Shown piece after piece: positions 46,584 through 55,251 of a stretch of 64,000 nucleotides of DNA. Under the pieces are notes generated by a model. The model saw nothing but the letters and a program-made list of their open reading frames with translations, was not told where the DNA came from and did not search any database. A program made the translations under genes and the position numbers. This stretch comes from Candidatus Methylacidiphilum fumarolicum (GTDB lineage: Bacteria; Verrucomicrobiota; Verrucomicrobiia; Methylacidiphilales; Methylacidiphilaceae), in assembly GCF_949774925.1 (NCBI RefSeq), contig NZ_OX458932.1, positions 1,674,001-1,738,000 on the forward strand. Direction: 5' to 3'. Each line of letters begins with the position of its first letter. Within the stretch, counting starts at the first letter, position 1.

Positions 46584-47348
46584 CTATGTCCTGACTCGAA
46601 TGTCCTGATAAGCTGCCCATCCAATCAAGCAAAATGGGATAAGCTGAAAGACAACAAACAGCAGCGCAAGGATTGACCGAGATAAAACAACAAGCCTTCC
46701 CATTTGAGAATCGAGAATCGAAATGAGATAGTAGGTAACGATTTTGAGAGCCCTATCCACAGGATACACTTGAGGGCTACTTTGGAAAAAAGCGTTCATG
46801 TCTTGGAGTAGAGCTCGGCTGGGCACAGAAACATCTGGGTGAATAATCAAAGAAAGCGCGGGATGATTTTTTGAGAAATCGTATGCTGCATTCCTTGCAT
46901 AGATATTGGCCACAATCGCTCTGGAATATGGATCTACCAGTGGAACGAATTGAGCTTGGGGAGGAGGAAGAAACTTTTCTCTTCCACTGACTCGAACAGC
47001 CTCATAAGATTGAGCTAAAGTCCAATCTTCCCAACGAGAATCCTTTAAAATTTTGGCCGCCCAATTAAAAACAATCAGTTTGCCAACCTCCTTAGAATAT
47101 TTCAAAGAAAAAAAGCAGATCACAAAAAGAGTCGTTGCAACGGCCGCTAAGCCACAAAATAGATGATGGATCGGATTGGCCCTAAATTTCTTATTCCAAA
47201 GGAGAGTATAGGTACTGGCAATTATCCAGCACACCGCCCCTAACAACGCTCCAATTGTCAAGGAATGAAAAAAAAGAGGAAGCTCTTTTTTAAGCATATA
47301 AGAAAAAGAAGCAGAAAGAAGCCAAAAGAATATCTTCAAATAAACCAT
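46584..47348 (-). CDS. Membrane protein, paralogue of the 39159-39917 product (first gene of the tubulin-like locus)
   Basis: 254 residues, with the same plan as its paralogue: N-terminal helices around residues 25-50 and 65-85, a 130-residue extracytoplasmic middle, and C-terminal helices (VVLSRSILALLFVVFQLIPF) ending IGWAAYQDIRVRT. Shared residues include AS.YTLLWN, HHLFCGLAA, VANIYARNAAYDF and QDMNAFF. It lies 170 bases upstream of the tubulin-like gene. Two copies in one cluster suggest a hetero-oligomeric membrane component. No family recognised. Confidence 0.72.
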   Translation of the reverse strand: MVYLKIFFWLLSASFSYMLKKELPLFFHSLTIGALLGAVCWIIASTYTLLWNKKFRANPIHHLFCGLAAVATTLFVICFFSLKYSKEVGKLIVFNWAAKILKDSRWEDWTLAQSYEAVRVSGREKFLPPPQAQFVPLVDPYSRAIVANIYARNAAYDFSKNHPALSLIIHPDVSVPSRALLQDMNAFFQSSPQVYPVDRALKIVTYYLISILDSQMGRLVVLSRSILALLFVVFQLIPFCLIGWAAYQDIRVRT

Positions 47349-47437
47349 AATATATACTAAATATAAAACTCTTTGCTTAAGGCTACACCACTATCAGGAG
47401 ATAAGCCCCCCCCTTTCCTATGGCATTCTATAATATG

Positions 47438-47509
47438 AGGCGGGGGTGGGAATCGAACCCACGCATAGGGCTTTTGCAGAGCCCGGCCTTACCACTTGGC
47501 TACCCCGCC
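47438..47509 (-). tRNA. tRNA-Cys (anticodon GCA)
   Basis: On the minus strand: acceptor GGCGGGG/CCCCGCC, D arm AGCCAAGTGGTAAGGC, anticodon stem GGGCT/AGCCC around loop CTGCAAA (anticodon GCA), and T arm TGGG-TTCGATT-CCCA. CCA is not encoded. Confidence 0.96.
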
Positions 47510-47551
47510 CTTACTCCTCTCTTTATATCATCCGTTGATTCAGCCAACAAA

Positions 47552-48289
47552 TTAATTCAATGTTTGTTTTTTGGCAAACAAGGATTCATAGTCAGCAAGA
47601 TACTGACTAAAAGCATCGTTACCATATATGATGCGAGCAGTATCAAGAAAATTTTTTTCATCCGCATATTTTTTTTGAACCCGACACAGAGCAGCCCTAG
47701 CAAAATAATAGCCAGGAGAAGCTTCATCAAAAGCACTTAATTCAGAAAGTAAATTCTCTGCACCTAAAAGCCTTCCTAATCCAATTTCACAATAGATCCT
47801 TTTCAAAAGAATCTCTTTGTTCATAGGATCATGTAATGCTGCTTGTTCGAACCGATATAATGCTTCTTTGAAATCTTTTTTTGCAAAAAAAACCTCTCCT
47901 AAATATTGATAGGCGGGACCATAGTCTGGTTGTATTTTGAAAACCTTGTACAATTCTTTTTCTGCCCTTTCATAATCCTTCTGCTTTAAATAGATCCGGG
48001 CAGCTAAAACGATAGCACGTGGATCATTTGGCCTTAATTCCATAGCCCTAGAAATGGCTTTTTGCGCTTCCTCCAACTTGAGCCTCTTAAAGGCCACCAG
48101 AGCATCCTGATAAGCTTGAAAAAAAACCCTATCCTTTTCTTTTTGATTTTCCAACACCTCACTCCATCCCCAGGCTCCTCCCCAAAAAATAAAAATAGTG
48201 GTAGCTGCCCAAAAAACGTATAAAAGCTCTTCCCTTTTTATCCTAAAAAGTCTAATTGGTCTTTTTTTATTGTTCAATCCTCTGCTCAC
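47552..48289 (-). CDS. Membrane-anchored TPR protein
   Basis: 245 residues: a basic N terminus, one membrane helix (LLYVFWAATTIFIFWGGAWG), then at least four tetratricopeptide repeats (AFKRLKLEEAQKAISRAMEL, AARIYLKQKDYERAEKELYK, YQYLGEVFFAKKDFKEALYR, LLKRIYCEIGLGRLLGAENL). TPR arrays mediate protein-protein contacts. It sits upstream of tRNA-Cys and the tubulin-like cluster on the same strand, but the tRNA between makes a shared role uncertain. Confidence 0.85.
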   Translation of the reverse strand: MSRGLNNKKRPIRLFRIKREELLYVFWAATTIFIFWGGAWGWSEVLENQKEKDRVFFQAYQDALVAFKRLKLEEAQKAISRAMELRPNDPRAIVLAARIYLKQKDYERAEKELYKVFKIQPDYGPAYQYLGEVFFAKKDFKEALYRFEQAALHDPMNKEILLKRIYCEIGLGRLLGAENLLSELSAFDEASPGYYFARAALCRVQKKYADEKNFLDTARIIYGNDAFSQYLADYESLFAKKQTLN

Positions 48290-48508
48290 AAAGATAGATA
48301 AAAAGAATAATTAAAACTTTTTATATTATTCCGAAGCTATATGTATGCGATATGCTATTCAACTATTCAATCTCCTTTTTCAAATTCACTAAAAATAGAG
48401 TGCCAAAATCAAAAAAACTTGTAGCCAATTCCCTTGCTTTTCAAGAAAACCACTTCCATACGACCAGATGACTCAATCTGCCTGATTGAAGACTGCGCAA
48501 ATATTCTA

Positions 48509-50697
48509 CTGTTCCTAAAAACATACTCGGGACTTGCTTACGCCTGACCCAAGTCCGTTCTTTTCGTCTTCGTTTTGGACTGGGAGGCTCTGGGATTCTA
48601 AGACCGTTTCGTTCTCCGGGGAAGCGGAATAGAATTAGCAGGTCATCTTAACAATCAAAGATGACACCTCCCCAGTGCCTAGAGCCATCCACCTCGGGAC
48701 AGTCCCCCTCCTCGGGATTCCAATGGAGCGGTTTCCCGCTCTTACGAGTAAACCTCACAGGAAGGATCGCATGCAGCCGGCTCTGCAGCATCCACAGGCA
48801 TATCTCCCGGTCTCCGATCTTTCCTCTGCGGTTGTATGCGCCAACCCTGTCCCTATAGCTCACATGCCCATCATGCCGGCATACAAACTTCTCCCTCCCT
48901 GCAGTTCTTTGGATGGACCTACACCCACACTGGGGACAGAACCAGAGAGTTATAGGCTGGATTAACCTGCTCTCAAGGAGAAACTCCCGCAAGCGCCAGA
49001 AAATTGATTCGCTCTTGAAGCGCCTAGCTTGCGCATTTGTATACTACGCCTAGTAAGTTCTTTGCTTGGCACTTTCCCATATATAGGTAGATCCTCAAAG
49101 ACACAATGACCGCAAGACTTCGTAGCTTGAAAAGTTTTCGCAAGTTTGTGTTTATCCACCCCTCTATTCCTGTTTGTACCTTGTGTAAACGACCCCATTG
49201 CTTTCTCTTCTCCAGGTTGTGCTTGCAGCTGCGTCTTGCTTTACTCCCCAAACCCTCTCCCCTATTTCTTTCCGTGGTCCTCTGTCAAAACTTCAGAAAG
49301 TCTAGCCTCTATCCCGACCGCTTTTCCTTCTAACCGCTTCGGAACTTTTCGTGGCGCTGCGTAGGGAATGACCGCCTCCTTTTCCTTTCATTCTCCGAAT
49401 CTTCAGATTGCCTGCTAGTAGAATGACAATCCCTTTATCTCGTTCAAGACTCACGAGCGCGACATACTGCCCACCCTTCTCTTCAAAAGTCCGATACATT
49501 TCTTCATCATACAGAATAGATCTAGCTTCCCTCACTCTTAGCAGCCTGCCGATTACCTTTTGTAAGTCCTTTCGTAACCTGAAAAGGATGGCTTCTTGCC
49601 TCTCTTTTGTGAGGTGAAATGTAGAAGCGGGCGGCTTTCTTTTTCCTAACACACAAGCGATCCGCTGCGGAGAATTTAATACCCAGAAAGCCCATCGCTT
49701 TTCTTCTTCTGTCCATTTTTCTTTCTTATAGATTTTTGACCCAATCCTTACCATCAAAGCTACAACCATTTTTGATTGTTTCATAGGCATCCTGGAGGGC
49801 TACCTTCCACATTCTTGCTGACTACCCGCTTAGGCTTTTACATCCAGATGATGTTATCCGATCACGCTCTTTGCGTTCGTGAGAAGCTTTCCGCGAAATG
49901 GTCCAAGTCAGAATAATAGACAAGAAACCGCTCCTTCTCGGCTGCGTAGCGTAGGCCAAGGTCCTCTAGCATCTGGCGCTTTTTCTATTTTAGCAGCAGG
50001 CCCTCCATCTGAATCGTTCGACGCATCGTCTTATCCTGCCTTATCGGCTTTCACCGTGACCTCTTGTCTTTTCTTTTGCGCAACCCGTAAAGAGGGCTTG
50101 AGAAAGCAGGGAAGGATCGAAAGGAGCTCCTTGGTCATCTTTTCCTGCAAAGAGAGGGATTTGCCCGTTCATGACGGGGATTTTGATTCCATGAGACTAG
50201 CACAACTTCTAGGGGCCATCCGAAACCGAACCGGGCCAGCCGGCCCGTGCGAGCCACCATGACCATCGAAGGGCTCACCCTGTACCACCCCTCCATCAGA
50301 GGAGAGGAAATTCTTTCTCTTGTAGTTTAGTCCGCTGCTTGCAATCCCCCAGCCGTTTACCCCCCCTCTTGCTTTGGGTCAGGCAAAACCTTTTTAGCGC
50401 TTCCCACTGATTTTGCAGATCCCCCCCTTCTGCCCGGGGATGGAAACTTTTGTGTAGGCGCTTGTTTGACGCTCTCATCGCCTTTTGGTCAATCCTCCAC
50501 AGATAGTCCTCGTGGGGGTAATGCCGCCAGTTTGTCGGAGTCCGTTTGGGGAGGTAGCACCCCTTCTCGCCGCCTTGCCCTGCTGCCTGCTGAGGCTCTG
50601 ACCGATCAGCACGCCAAACTTCTTGAGCGAATAGATGTTCGCTATGCCTATTTATTGCTAGACTGGCAACGCAATAGCAATAACTATTCTTTACTTT
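48509..50697. mobile_element. Full-length but decayed TnpB-carrying transposon; parent of the 300-bp repeats
   Basis: The first 165 bases (48509-48673) and last 140 bases (50560-50697) match the two halves of the repeats at 11667-11966 and 23699-23999. In between lies 1.9 kb with a broken tnpB on the minus strand, so the right end of the element is at the low coordinate. The tnpB stop falls inside the shared left part, which argues that the long copy is ancestral and the short copies are deletions rather than the reverse. About 49870-50560 is GC-rich, with no gene I can support. Confidence 0.75.
48648..49850 (-). pseudogene. tnpB: Frameshifted tnpB
   Basis: TnpB homology read right to left in several frames: MWKVALQDAYETIKNGC (frame start region), EEMYRTFEEKGGQYVALVSL, then LEGKAVGIEARLSEVLTEDH, where the RuvC-I Asp is replaced by Glu. 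VFEDLPIYGKVPSK follows with the RuvC-II Glu. The last open part, 48648-48992, carries the zinc ribbon WFCPQCGCRS / FVCRHDGHVS and YRDRVGAYN, the RuvC-III end. At least two frameshifts and stops plus the Asp-to-Glu change make it inactive. Confidence 0.82.
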
Positions 50698-50767
50698 CTA
50701 CTCTGTGGCGATAGGAAAAGAAAGTAAGTTGCCGAACCAACCGTGAAGAGAAGAGCTGGATTGGCTG

Positions 50768-51445
50768 CTAAGCCTTAAGCCAAATTAACTTTTTGTTTTT
50801 GGCTATGACCTTTCCAGCAGGAATTTCAGGAGACGCAGACAGTACCTTTTCAATGATTGGTTGTTTTTTATTACCAGACACCAAAAACCAGATCTGATGT
50901 GCCATATTTATTAAAGGAAAAGTAAAGGTAAGTCGGATTTGTCCGCTAGAAGGCTGAAGCGAAAGAGCGGTATAGTGTTCTTTTTCTTCTAAAGCCTTAG
51001 AATCAGGGAAAAGAGAGGCGGTATGACCATCTTCCCCAATGCCCAATAGGATCAAGTCAAAAACGGGAGGATTTCCTACCTTCTCAAGCAGCATTTTTTC
51101 ATAGAGTGCTGCTGCTTGAGAAGGCTCTTCAGAGAGATGCCAGCCATAAAATTGGAATTCCTTATTCGTAGCCCCCAAAGTTCTGCGAATCATTCCTTCA
51201 TTACTCTGAGGATCTTCGCTTGGAACCCAGCGCTCATCACCAAGCCAAAAGCAGATCTTTTCCCAGGGTAATGCTTCTGTGCACAACCGCTCATAAAAAG
51301 GAACTGGCGTACTACCTCCTGATAAAGCCACATGACATATTGGTTTATGAGATAATGAAGTTTTTACTATTTCTTTAAAAGATAAAGTAAGATACACAAG
51401 CCACTCTTCTAATCTTTCAAAAGAGATCACATCCATCCGATTCAT
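50768..51445 (-). CDS. pgl: 6-phosphogluconolactonase
   Basis: Hydrolyses 6-phosphogluconolactone, the second step of the oxidative pentose phosphate pathway. DevB/SOL-type motifs: HVALSGGSTPVPFYERL, FWLGDERWVPSEDPQSN, LILLGIGEDGHTASLFPDS and the end EIPAGKVI. The length is 225 residues. The frame is open upstream into zwf, but homology starts at the ATG I use (51445), 16 bases after the zwf stop, so it is the second gene of a zwf-pgl operon. Confidence 0.92.
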   Translation of the reverse strand: MNRMDVISFERLEEWLVYLTLSFKEIVKTSLSHKPICHVALSGGSTPVPFYERLCTEALPWEKICFWLGDERWVPSEDPQSNEGMIRRTLGATNKEFQFYGWHLSEEPSQAAALYEKMLLEKVGNPPVFDLILLGIGEDGHTASLFPDSKALEEKEHYTALSLQPSSGQIRLTFTFPLINMAHQIWFLVSGNKKQPIIEKVLSASPEIPAGKVIAKNKKLIWLKA

Positions 51446-51461
51446 AGTTTTTTCATACCAT

Positions 51462-53030
51462 TCAACTTTCCGCTTCCTGTATTTCTTCTTCTTCCTTTGG
51501 AGGAGGTCCCCAATAGCGGCCGTCCCTTCGCAACAATTCATCTGCTTCGACAGGTCCCATAGAGCCTGGAGCATAAAGAGGAATAGAATCAACTTCTTCC
51601 TCACTCCATGCATTTCTTAAAGCATCGATAACTCTCCACGCATACTCTACTTCATCCGATCGGGTAAAAAGGGTTGATTCTCCATTCAGGGCATCCAACA
51701 GTAATCTTTCATAGGCTTCTGGGAAATAATGATCTCCATATCTCCTGTAATAAAAATCCATTTTTGCCTCCTGCAGAGCAGGTAGATTGGGTACTTTGGT
51801 ATTAAAAAGAAGATGAATCCCTTCGTTGGGTTGAATACGAATTTTCAACCAGTTTCTTGCCACTTTTTTGGTGCTGTTTGCAAACAGGACGCAGGGAGGT
51901 CGATTGAAAACGATACAAATTTCGCTGAACTGTTTAGCCAACGCCTTTCCAGTTCTTAAATAAAAAGGGACACCACTCCACCTCCAGTTATCGATCTCAA
52001 GTTTCACACACACATAGGTTTCTGTAAGAGAATTCTTAGAGACCTTATCTTCTTCCCTATAGGCTTTAATTGTTTTCCCTCCTAAAATCCCAGGTCCATA
52101 CTGAGCACGGACGCTATTGTGCAGCCATTCTTCGGAAGATGGGATAGGCACTGACTTTAAAACTTTCACTTTTTCATCCCTAATTGACTCAGCTTCAAGA
52201 GAAGCTGGTGGCTCCATGGCAATCAGACTGAAAAGCTGCATTAAATGGTTTTGTAGCATATCCCGTGAAGCTCCAGTTGCATCATAGTATTCTCCGCGAC
52301 TCCCAATGGTTTGCGTCTCAGCAACAGTAATTTGTACATGATCGATATATTTTCTGTCCCAAAGAGGCTCAAATATCGAATTACCAAACCTAAAATAAAG
52401 GAGATTTTGAACTGTTTCTTTACCCAGATAATGATCTATTCTAAAAATACTTTTTTCAGGAAAATATTTTTGCAGAATGGAATTTAGCTCTCTGGCCGAT
52501 TTTAAATCTATACCAAAAGGCTTTTCTACAATTAGCCGTCTTTGTCCAGAGATTCCAGGCTGGGGATTTAAGCCAGCTTTTGCCAAATTTTCCGAAACAA
52601 TAGGAAAATATTTTGGAGCAGTTGCTAAGTAAAAAAGATGATTATCCTTATAATATTTGGATTCAGGCAAAGAGTTGAGGAGATGGGCAAGTTTCACATA
52701 ATCTTCAGAATTTGCTAAATCCCCTTGCAAATAAAAGATTCTTTCCTCGAGCCATTGCCAAATCTCTGGATCTATAGGATGCGTATGAGAATAATCCTCG
52801 AGGGATTGTTTTAAAAGCGCCCTAAATTCTTTTTCTCCATACGGTCTACGCGCAAAGCCAACAATGACGAAATGATCGGGTAACCGCCCATGCTTACGAA
52901 GGTGATAAAAAGCAGGAATAATCTTTCTTTGGGTTAAATCACCGGTAGCTCCAAAAATAACAACCGCTGTTGGATCAATTTTTGTGGGATAAATAGATGT
53001 GGTCGACCGATGAGCTTTATAACTTTGCAT
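51462..53030 (-). CDS. zwf: Glucose-6-phosphate 1-dehydrogenase
   Basis: NADP-dependent first step of the oxidative pentose phosphate pathway. Motifs: VVIFGATGDLTQRKIIPAFY (nucleotide binding), IVEKPFG, and the active-site FRIDHYLGKETVQNLLYFRF with the catalytic His. RTGKALAKQFSEICIVF follows, and EAYERLLLDALNGESTLFTR near the end. The start at 53030 follows AAGAGGG; the 20 residues upstream of it look unconserved. The length of 522 residues is normal. Confidence 0.95.
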   Translation of the reverse strand: MQSYKAHRSTTSIYPTKIDPTAVVIFGATGDLTQRKIIPAFYHLRKHGRLPDHFVIVGFARRPYGEKEFRALLKQSLEDYSHTHPIDPEIWQWLEERIFYLQGDLANSEDYVKLAHLLNSLPESKYYKDNHLFYLATAPKYFPIVSENLAKAGLNPQPGISGQRRLIVEKPFGIDLKSARELNSILQKYFPEKSIFRIDHYLGKETVQNLLYFRFGNSIFEPLWDRKYIDHVQITVAETQTIGSRGEYYDATGASRDMLQNHLMQLFSLIAMEPPASLEAESIRDEKVKVLKSVPIPSSEEWLHNSVRAQYGPGILGGKTIKAYREEDKVSKNSLTETYVCVKLEIDNWRWSGVPFYLRTGKALAKQFSEICIVFNRPPCVLFANSTKKVARNWLKIRIQPNEGIHLLFNTKVPNLPALQEAKMDFYYRRYGDHYFPEAYERLLLDALNGESTLFTRSDEVEYAWRVIDALRNAWSEEEVDSIPLYAPGSMGPVEADELLRRDGRYWGPPPKEEEEIQEAES

Positions 53031-53194
53031 AAAAAAAGCCCTCTTTTTGGAAGACAATCTTTTGAAAAGAGTAAAAACTCTTTTGAACAAGAGGTTGTTA
53101 AAAAAATCAATTCAACAACAAAGATTCTAAGGTTTATATATAATAAAGATGTTTAGTGAATCTGAGGAAAACAAAAGTTATTTCTAATGGCCAA

Positions 53195-53226
53195 AAATAA
53201 AGGGTCATTTTTTTATTCTGACCCTT
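53195..53226 (-). terminator. Terminator overlapping the end of the PmoD-like gene
   Basis: On the minus strand AAGGGTCA and TGACCCTT form an 8-base stem separated by an A-rich loop and followed by TATTTTT. The upstream arm overlaps the last codons of the PmoD-like gene. It ends the orphan pmoC transcript before zwf. Confidence 0.65.
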
Positions 53227-53905
53227 CTTCTTCGGCCATTTTTCTCATTTTCCATTTAACGTAAAAAGACCGTTCATCATAGAGAATGAAGCTCAGAACA
53301 AAAGTAGTAAAAAGAATCCCCATCGCCCATGTAGCAACCCATCCTAAAGTATATTTTTGCATACCAACGGCAAGAGGAAATACAAAGTCCACATCCTGAG
53401 CAACCTGAGCTTGGCTAATCGAATCAACCTTATTCAGCAACTCTTCAGAAGCGGATTTTGGCACATGCAACACAATCTTATAATGACCAGGATGATTGAA
53501 ATTCACAGGAATTTTTGCAATGCCATTAGCATAAATGGTTGGAGGAATAGAAGCTATGGTCCGATGTAATGGCTCTTCAATCACTTCAATGCGAACAGGG
53601 GTATGATTAAGAACATTCTGAACACTGTAAAGATCAAATACAAGTGTCATATTGCCAGTAAAAGGCACTTCATGACAATAAACAGTCCCACATTTTTCTA
53701 GAGCTGTAAGTTTAGAATGTGGGAAAACATCCATATGAATAGCAAAATCGCCTTTTTGCTGAATGGGACATAAAGGTTTAGCAGGAACTAATCGGCCGTG
53801 CGCAAACAGGGAAGAAAGAGAGAAAAATGGAGAAAAAAGGAGCACACACAAAATAGCCAATATTTTTATTTGTATTTTCTTATTGCTTTTCGGAGATTTT
53901 TTCAT
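53213..53905 (-). CDS. PmoD-like copper-site protein downstream of the orphan pmoC
   Basis: 230 residues with a signal peptide (VLLFSPFFSLSSLFA), predicted cleavage leaving His as first mature residue (HGRLVPAKPLC). The periplasmic domain includes GDFAIHMDVFPHSKL, then CGTVYCHEVPFTGNMTLVFDL with a CxxxxC pair. One C-terminal helix (about 190-210) and a basic tail close it. Home beside pmoC and similarity to the protein heading the copper operon (22810-23505) suggest PmoD, a pMMO-associated copper protein. This is inference, since PmoD proteins diverge strongly. ATG follows GGGAG. Confidence 0.72.
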   Translation of the reverse strand: MKKSPKSNKKIQIKILAILCVLLFSPFFSLSSLFAHGRLVPAKPLCPIQQKGDFAIHMDVFPHSKLTALEKCGTVYCHEVPFTGNMTLVFDLYSVQNVLNHTPVRIEVIEEPLHRTIASIPPTIYANGIAKIPVNFNHPGHYKIVLHVPKSASEELLNKVDSISQAQVAQDVDFVFPLAVGMQKYTLGWVATWAMGILFTTFVLSFILYDERSFYVKWKMRKMAEEEGSE

Positions 53906-53939
53906 TTGAATACTCCCGATAATTCTTTTTTAGGCTTGA

Positions 53940-53974
53940 GCGGGAAACCTTGCCAATAATTATAGGTTTCCCGC
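53940..53974. other. Intercistronic hairpin after the orphan pmoC
   Basis: GCGGGAAACC and GGTTTCCCGC form a perfect 10-base stem in the 82-base gap between pmoC and the PmoD-like gene. A run of eight T follows only on the plus strand, so for the minus-strand transcript it is a stem without U tail, more like a processing or stability element than a terminator. Confidence 0.7.
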
Positions 53975-53987
53975 CTTTTTTTTCAAC

Positions 53988-54818
53988 TTATATTTCGCAC
54001 AATTCCATTTTTGTTGTTCTCTCTGGGTCGTTTAACACAACCGCAGGTGGCGTAGCCGGCTTGCCATAGTAGACCTGTTTGATCAGCTCCAGAACTCTTG
54101 GGCAAGCTTGAAGCCATGTGCCAAGAATTCCCAGAGCCCCCCACCCAAACATGACGAATCCCCAATGGAGCGGAGCCACAAACAGCTCTTCCATAAACCA
54201 ACGGGTATGACCAAATTCGTTCAAACCCACGTTGGGGAAGATCATCAAGGGAGAGCCAACCAGCACCGCATAGGGTACAGAGAAAGCTCTCGCATAGGCG
54301 GGAAGTCTTGTCATGGCATACACCATCGATCCTACCCCAGCTATGATATAGATAGGATAGCTCTGATAGAACTCGATGATGTGGCTTGGTGTGAAGTCGG
54401 TATCCCTAATCACCGTCTGATGCCACGTGCCGTCTTGCTCCGTATAATAGCTTGCTCCCCAGTAGAGTAGAACGGTATAGACCACGACAAATAGTCCAAG
54501 GTTCCAATACCGCCTTAACTCCTCTGCAGGGGCAAGGTTTTCCATCGCACGATCTCTGGTTACCCACAACCAAGAGCAGAGCGCGATGAGTGTCGTCGGC
54601 TCAAGAATCAGCTCGGTGTAAAGGATACTCATCCAGTAGGTCTGATAGTCCGGAGTGAAGTAGTCCAACCCCTTGGCAAACGCAAAGGTTCGCTCATAGA
54701 CATTCACAGCAATTTCAAAGACTGTGATGATGGCTAGAGCAATCCAGAGGTTTTTCCAAGAGAAGGCTGACTTGTCCGGTATAGATATCGAGACCGTTTG
54801 CGTTGTCGCTTGTGCCAT
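53988..54818 (-). CDS. pmoC: Particulate methane monooxygenase subunit C, orphan copy
   Basis: 276-residue membrane subunit of pMMO without adjoining pmoA or pmoB. The conserved metal-site region RDTDFTPSHIIEFYQSYPIY is intact, as are FPNVGLNEFGHTRWFMEELF and HWGFVMFGWGALG. It is nearly identical to the product of 59532-60362, differing in small clusters (for example WLQACPRV where that copy has VLQICPRI). The ribosome binding site is AAGGAGG. It is followed by a hairpin and a PmoD-like gene. An extra pmoC is common in methanotrophs; the specific role of this copy is unknown. Confidence 0.95.
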   Translation of the reverse strand: MAQATTQTVSISIPDKSAFSWKNLWIALAIITVFEIAVNVYERTFAFAKGLDYFTPDYQTYWMSILYTELILEPTTLIALCSWLWVTRDRAMENLAPAEELRRYWNLGLFVVVYTVLLYWGASYYTEQDGTWHQTVIRDTDFTPSHIIEFYQSYPIYIIAGVGSMVYAMTRLPAYARAFSVPYAVLVGSPLMIFPNVGLNEFGHTRWFMEELFVAPLHWGFVMFGWGALGILGTWLQACPRVLELIKQVYYGKPATPPAVVLNDPERTTKMELCEI

Positions 54819-55251
54819 ATATCAACCTCCTTTAATCCATTATCGTCTCCACGTCTAATGGAGACTAACTATAATCAATTAATCTTTTTTAGGGTTTCAA
54901 ACAGACATTTCTTGTATTTGATATTAGGATAATCCTGGTATAATTACTAGGATTAAAAATCTAATATTGTTTTTGATTATTTTATCTATTTATTTTCAAT
55001 ATATTTTAAATAATATTTAAATTATTAATATAACGTAATATTAGTATATCTTATAGAAACTGTTTATTTTTTAGCTACTCTATAAAAAATATTTTGTTTT
55101 CTGCCTTATTAATAACAAGTTATGACTCCTAATGTTGTTATCTCATTGAATCATTATACATTAGCCAGTGGTGGATAGATTTTTCTTAGCCCATGTTTGG
55201 TGAAAATTTCGTAAGTTATTGATTATCAATGATACTTTTTTCAATGTGTCA
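54819..55251. other. AT-rich leader/intergenic region upstream of orphan pmoC
   Basis: 433 bases without a gene. A 7-base palindrome GTCTCCA/TGGAGAC at 54845-54865 sits about 27 bases before the pmoC ATG. The rest, 54870-55250, is extremely AT-rich and gives no unique promoter. The homology with the other pmoC upstream region stops just past the ribosome binding site, so this copy has its own regulation. The GCAACCGTAA motif found before the two complete operons is absent here. Confidence 0.6.

Noticed and set aside
48661-48965. Plus-strand frames over the zinc-ribbon end of the decayed tnpB
   Set aside because: The minus strand shows the CxxC ribbon and RuvC-III motif of TnpB; the plus frames have no such support.
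53940-53983. Terminator ending the orphan pmoC transcript before the PmoD-like gene
   Set aside because: The T run follows the stem only on the plus strand, so for the minus-strand pmoC message it lacks the U tail. Treated as an intercistronic hairpin.
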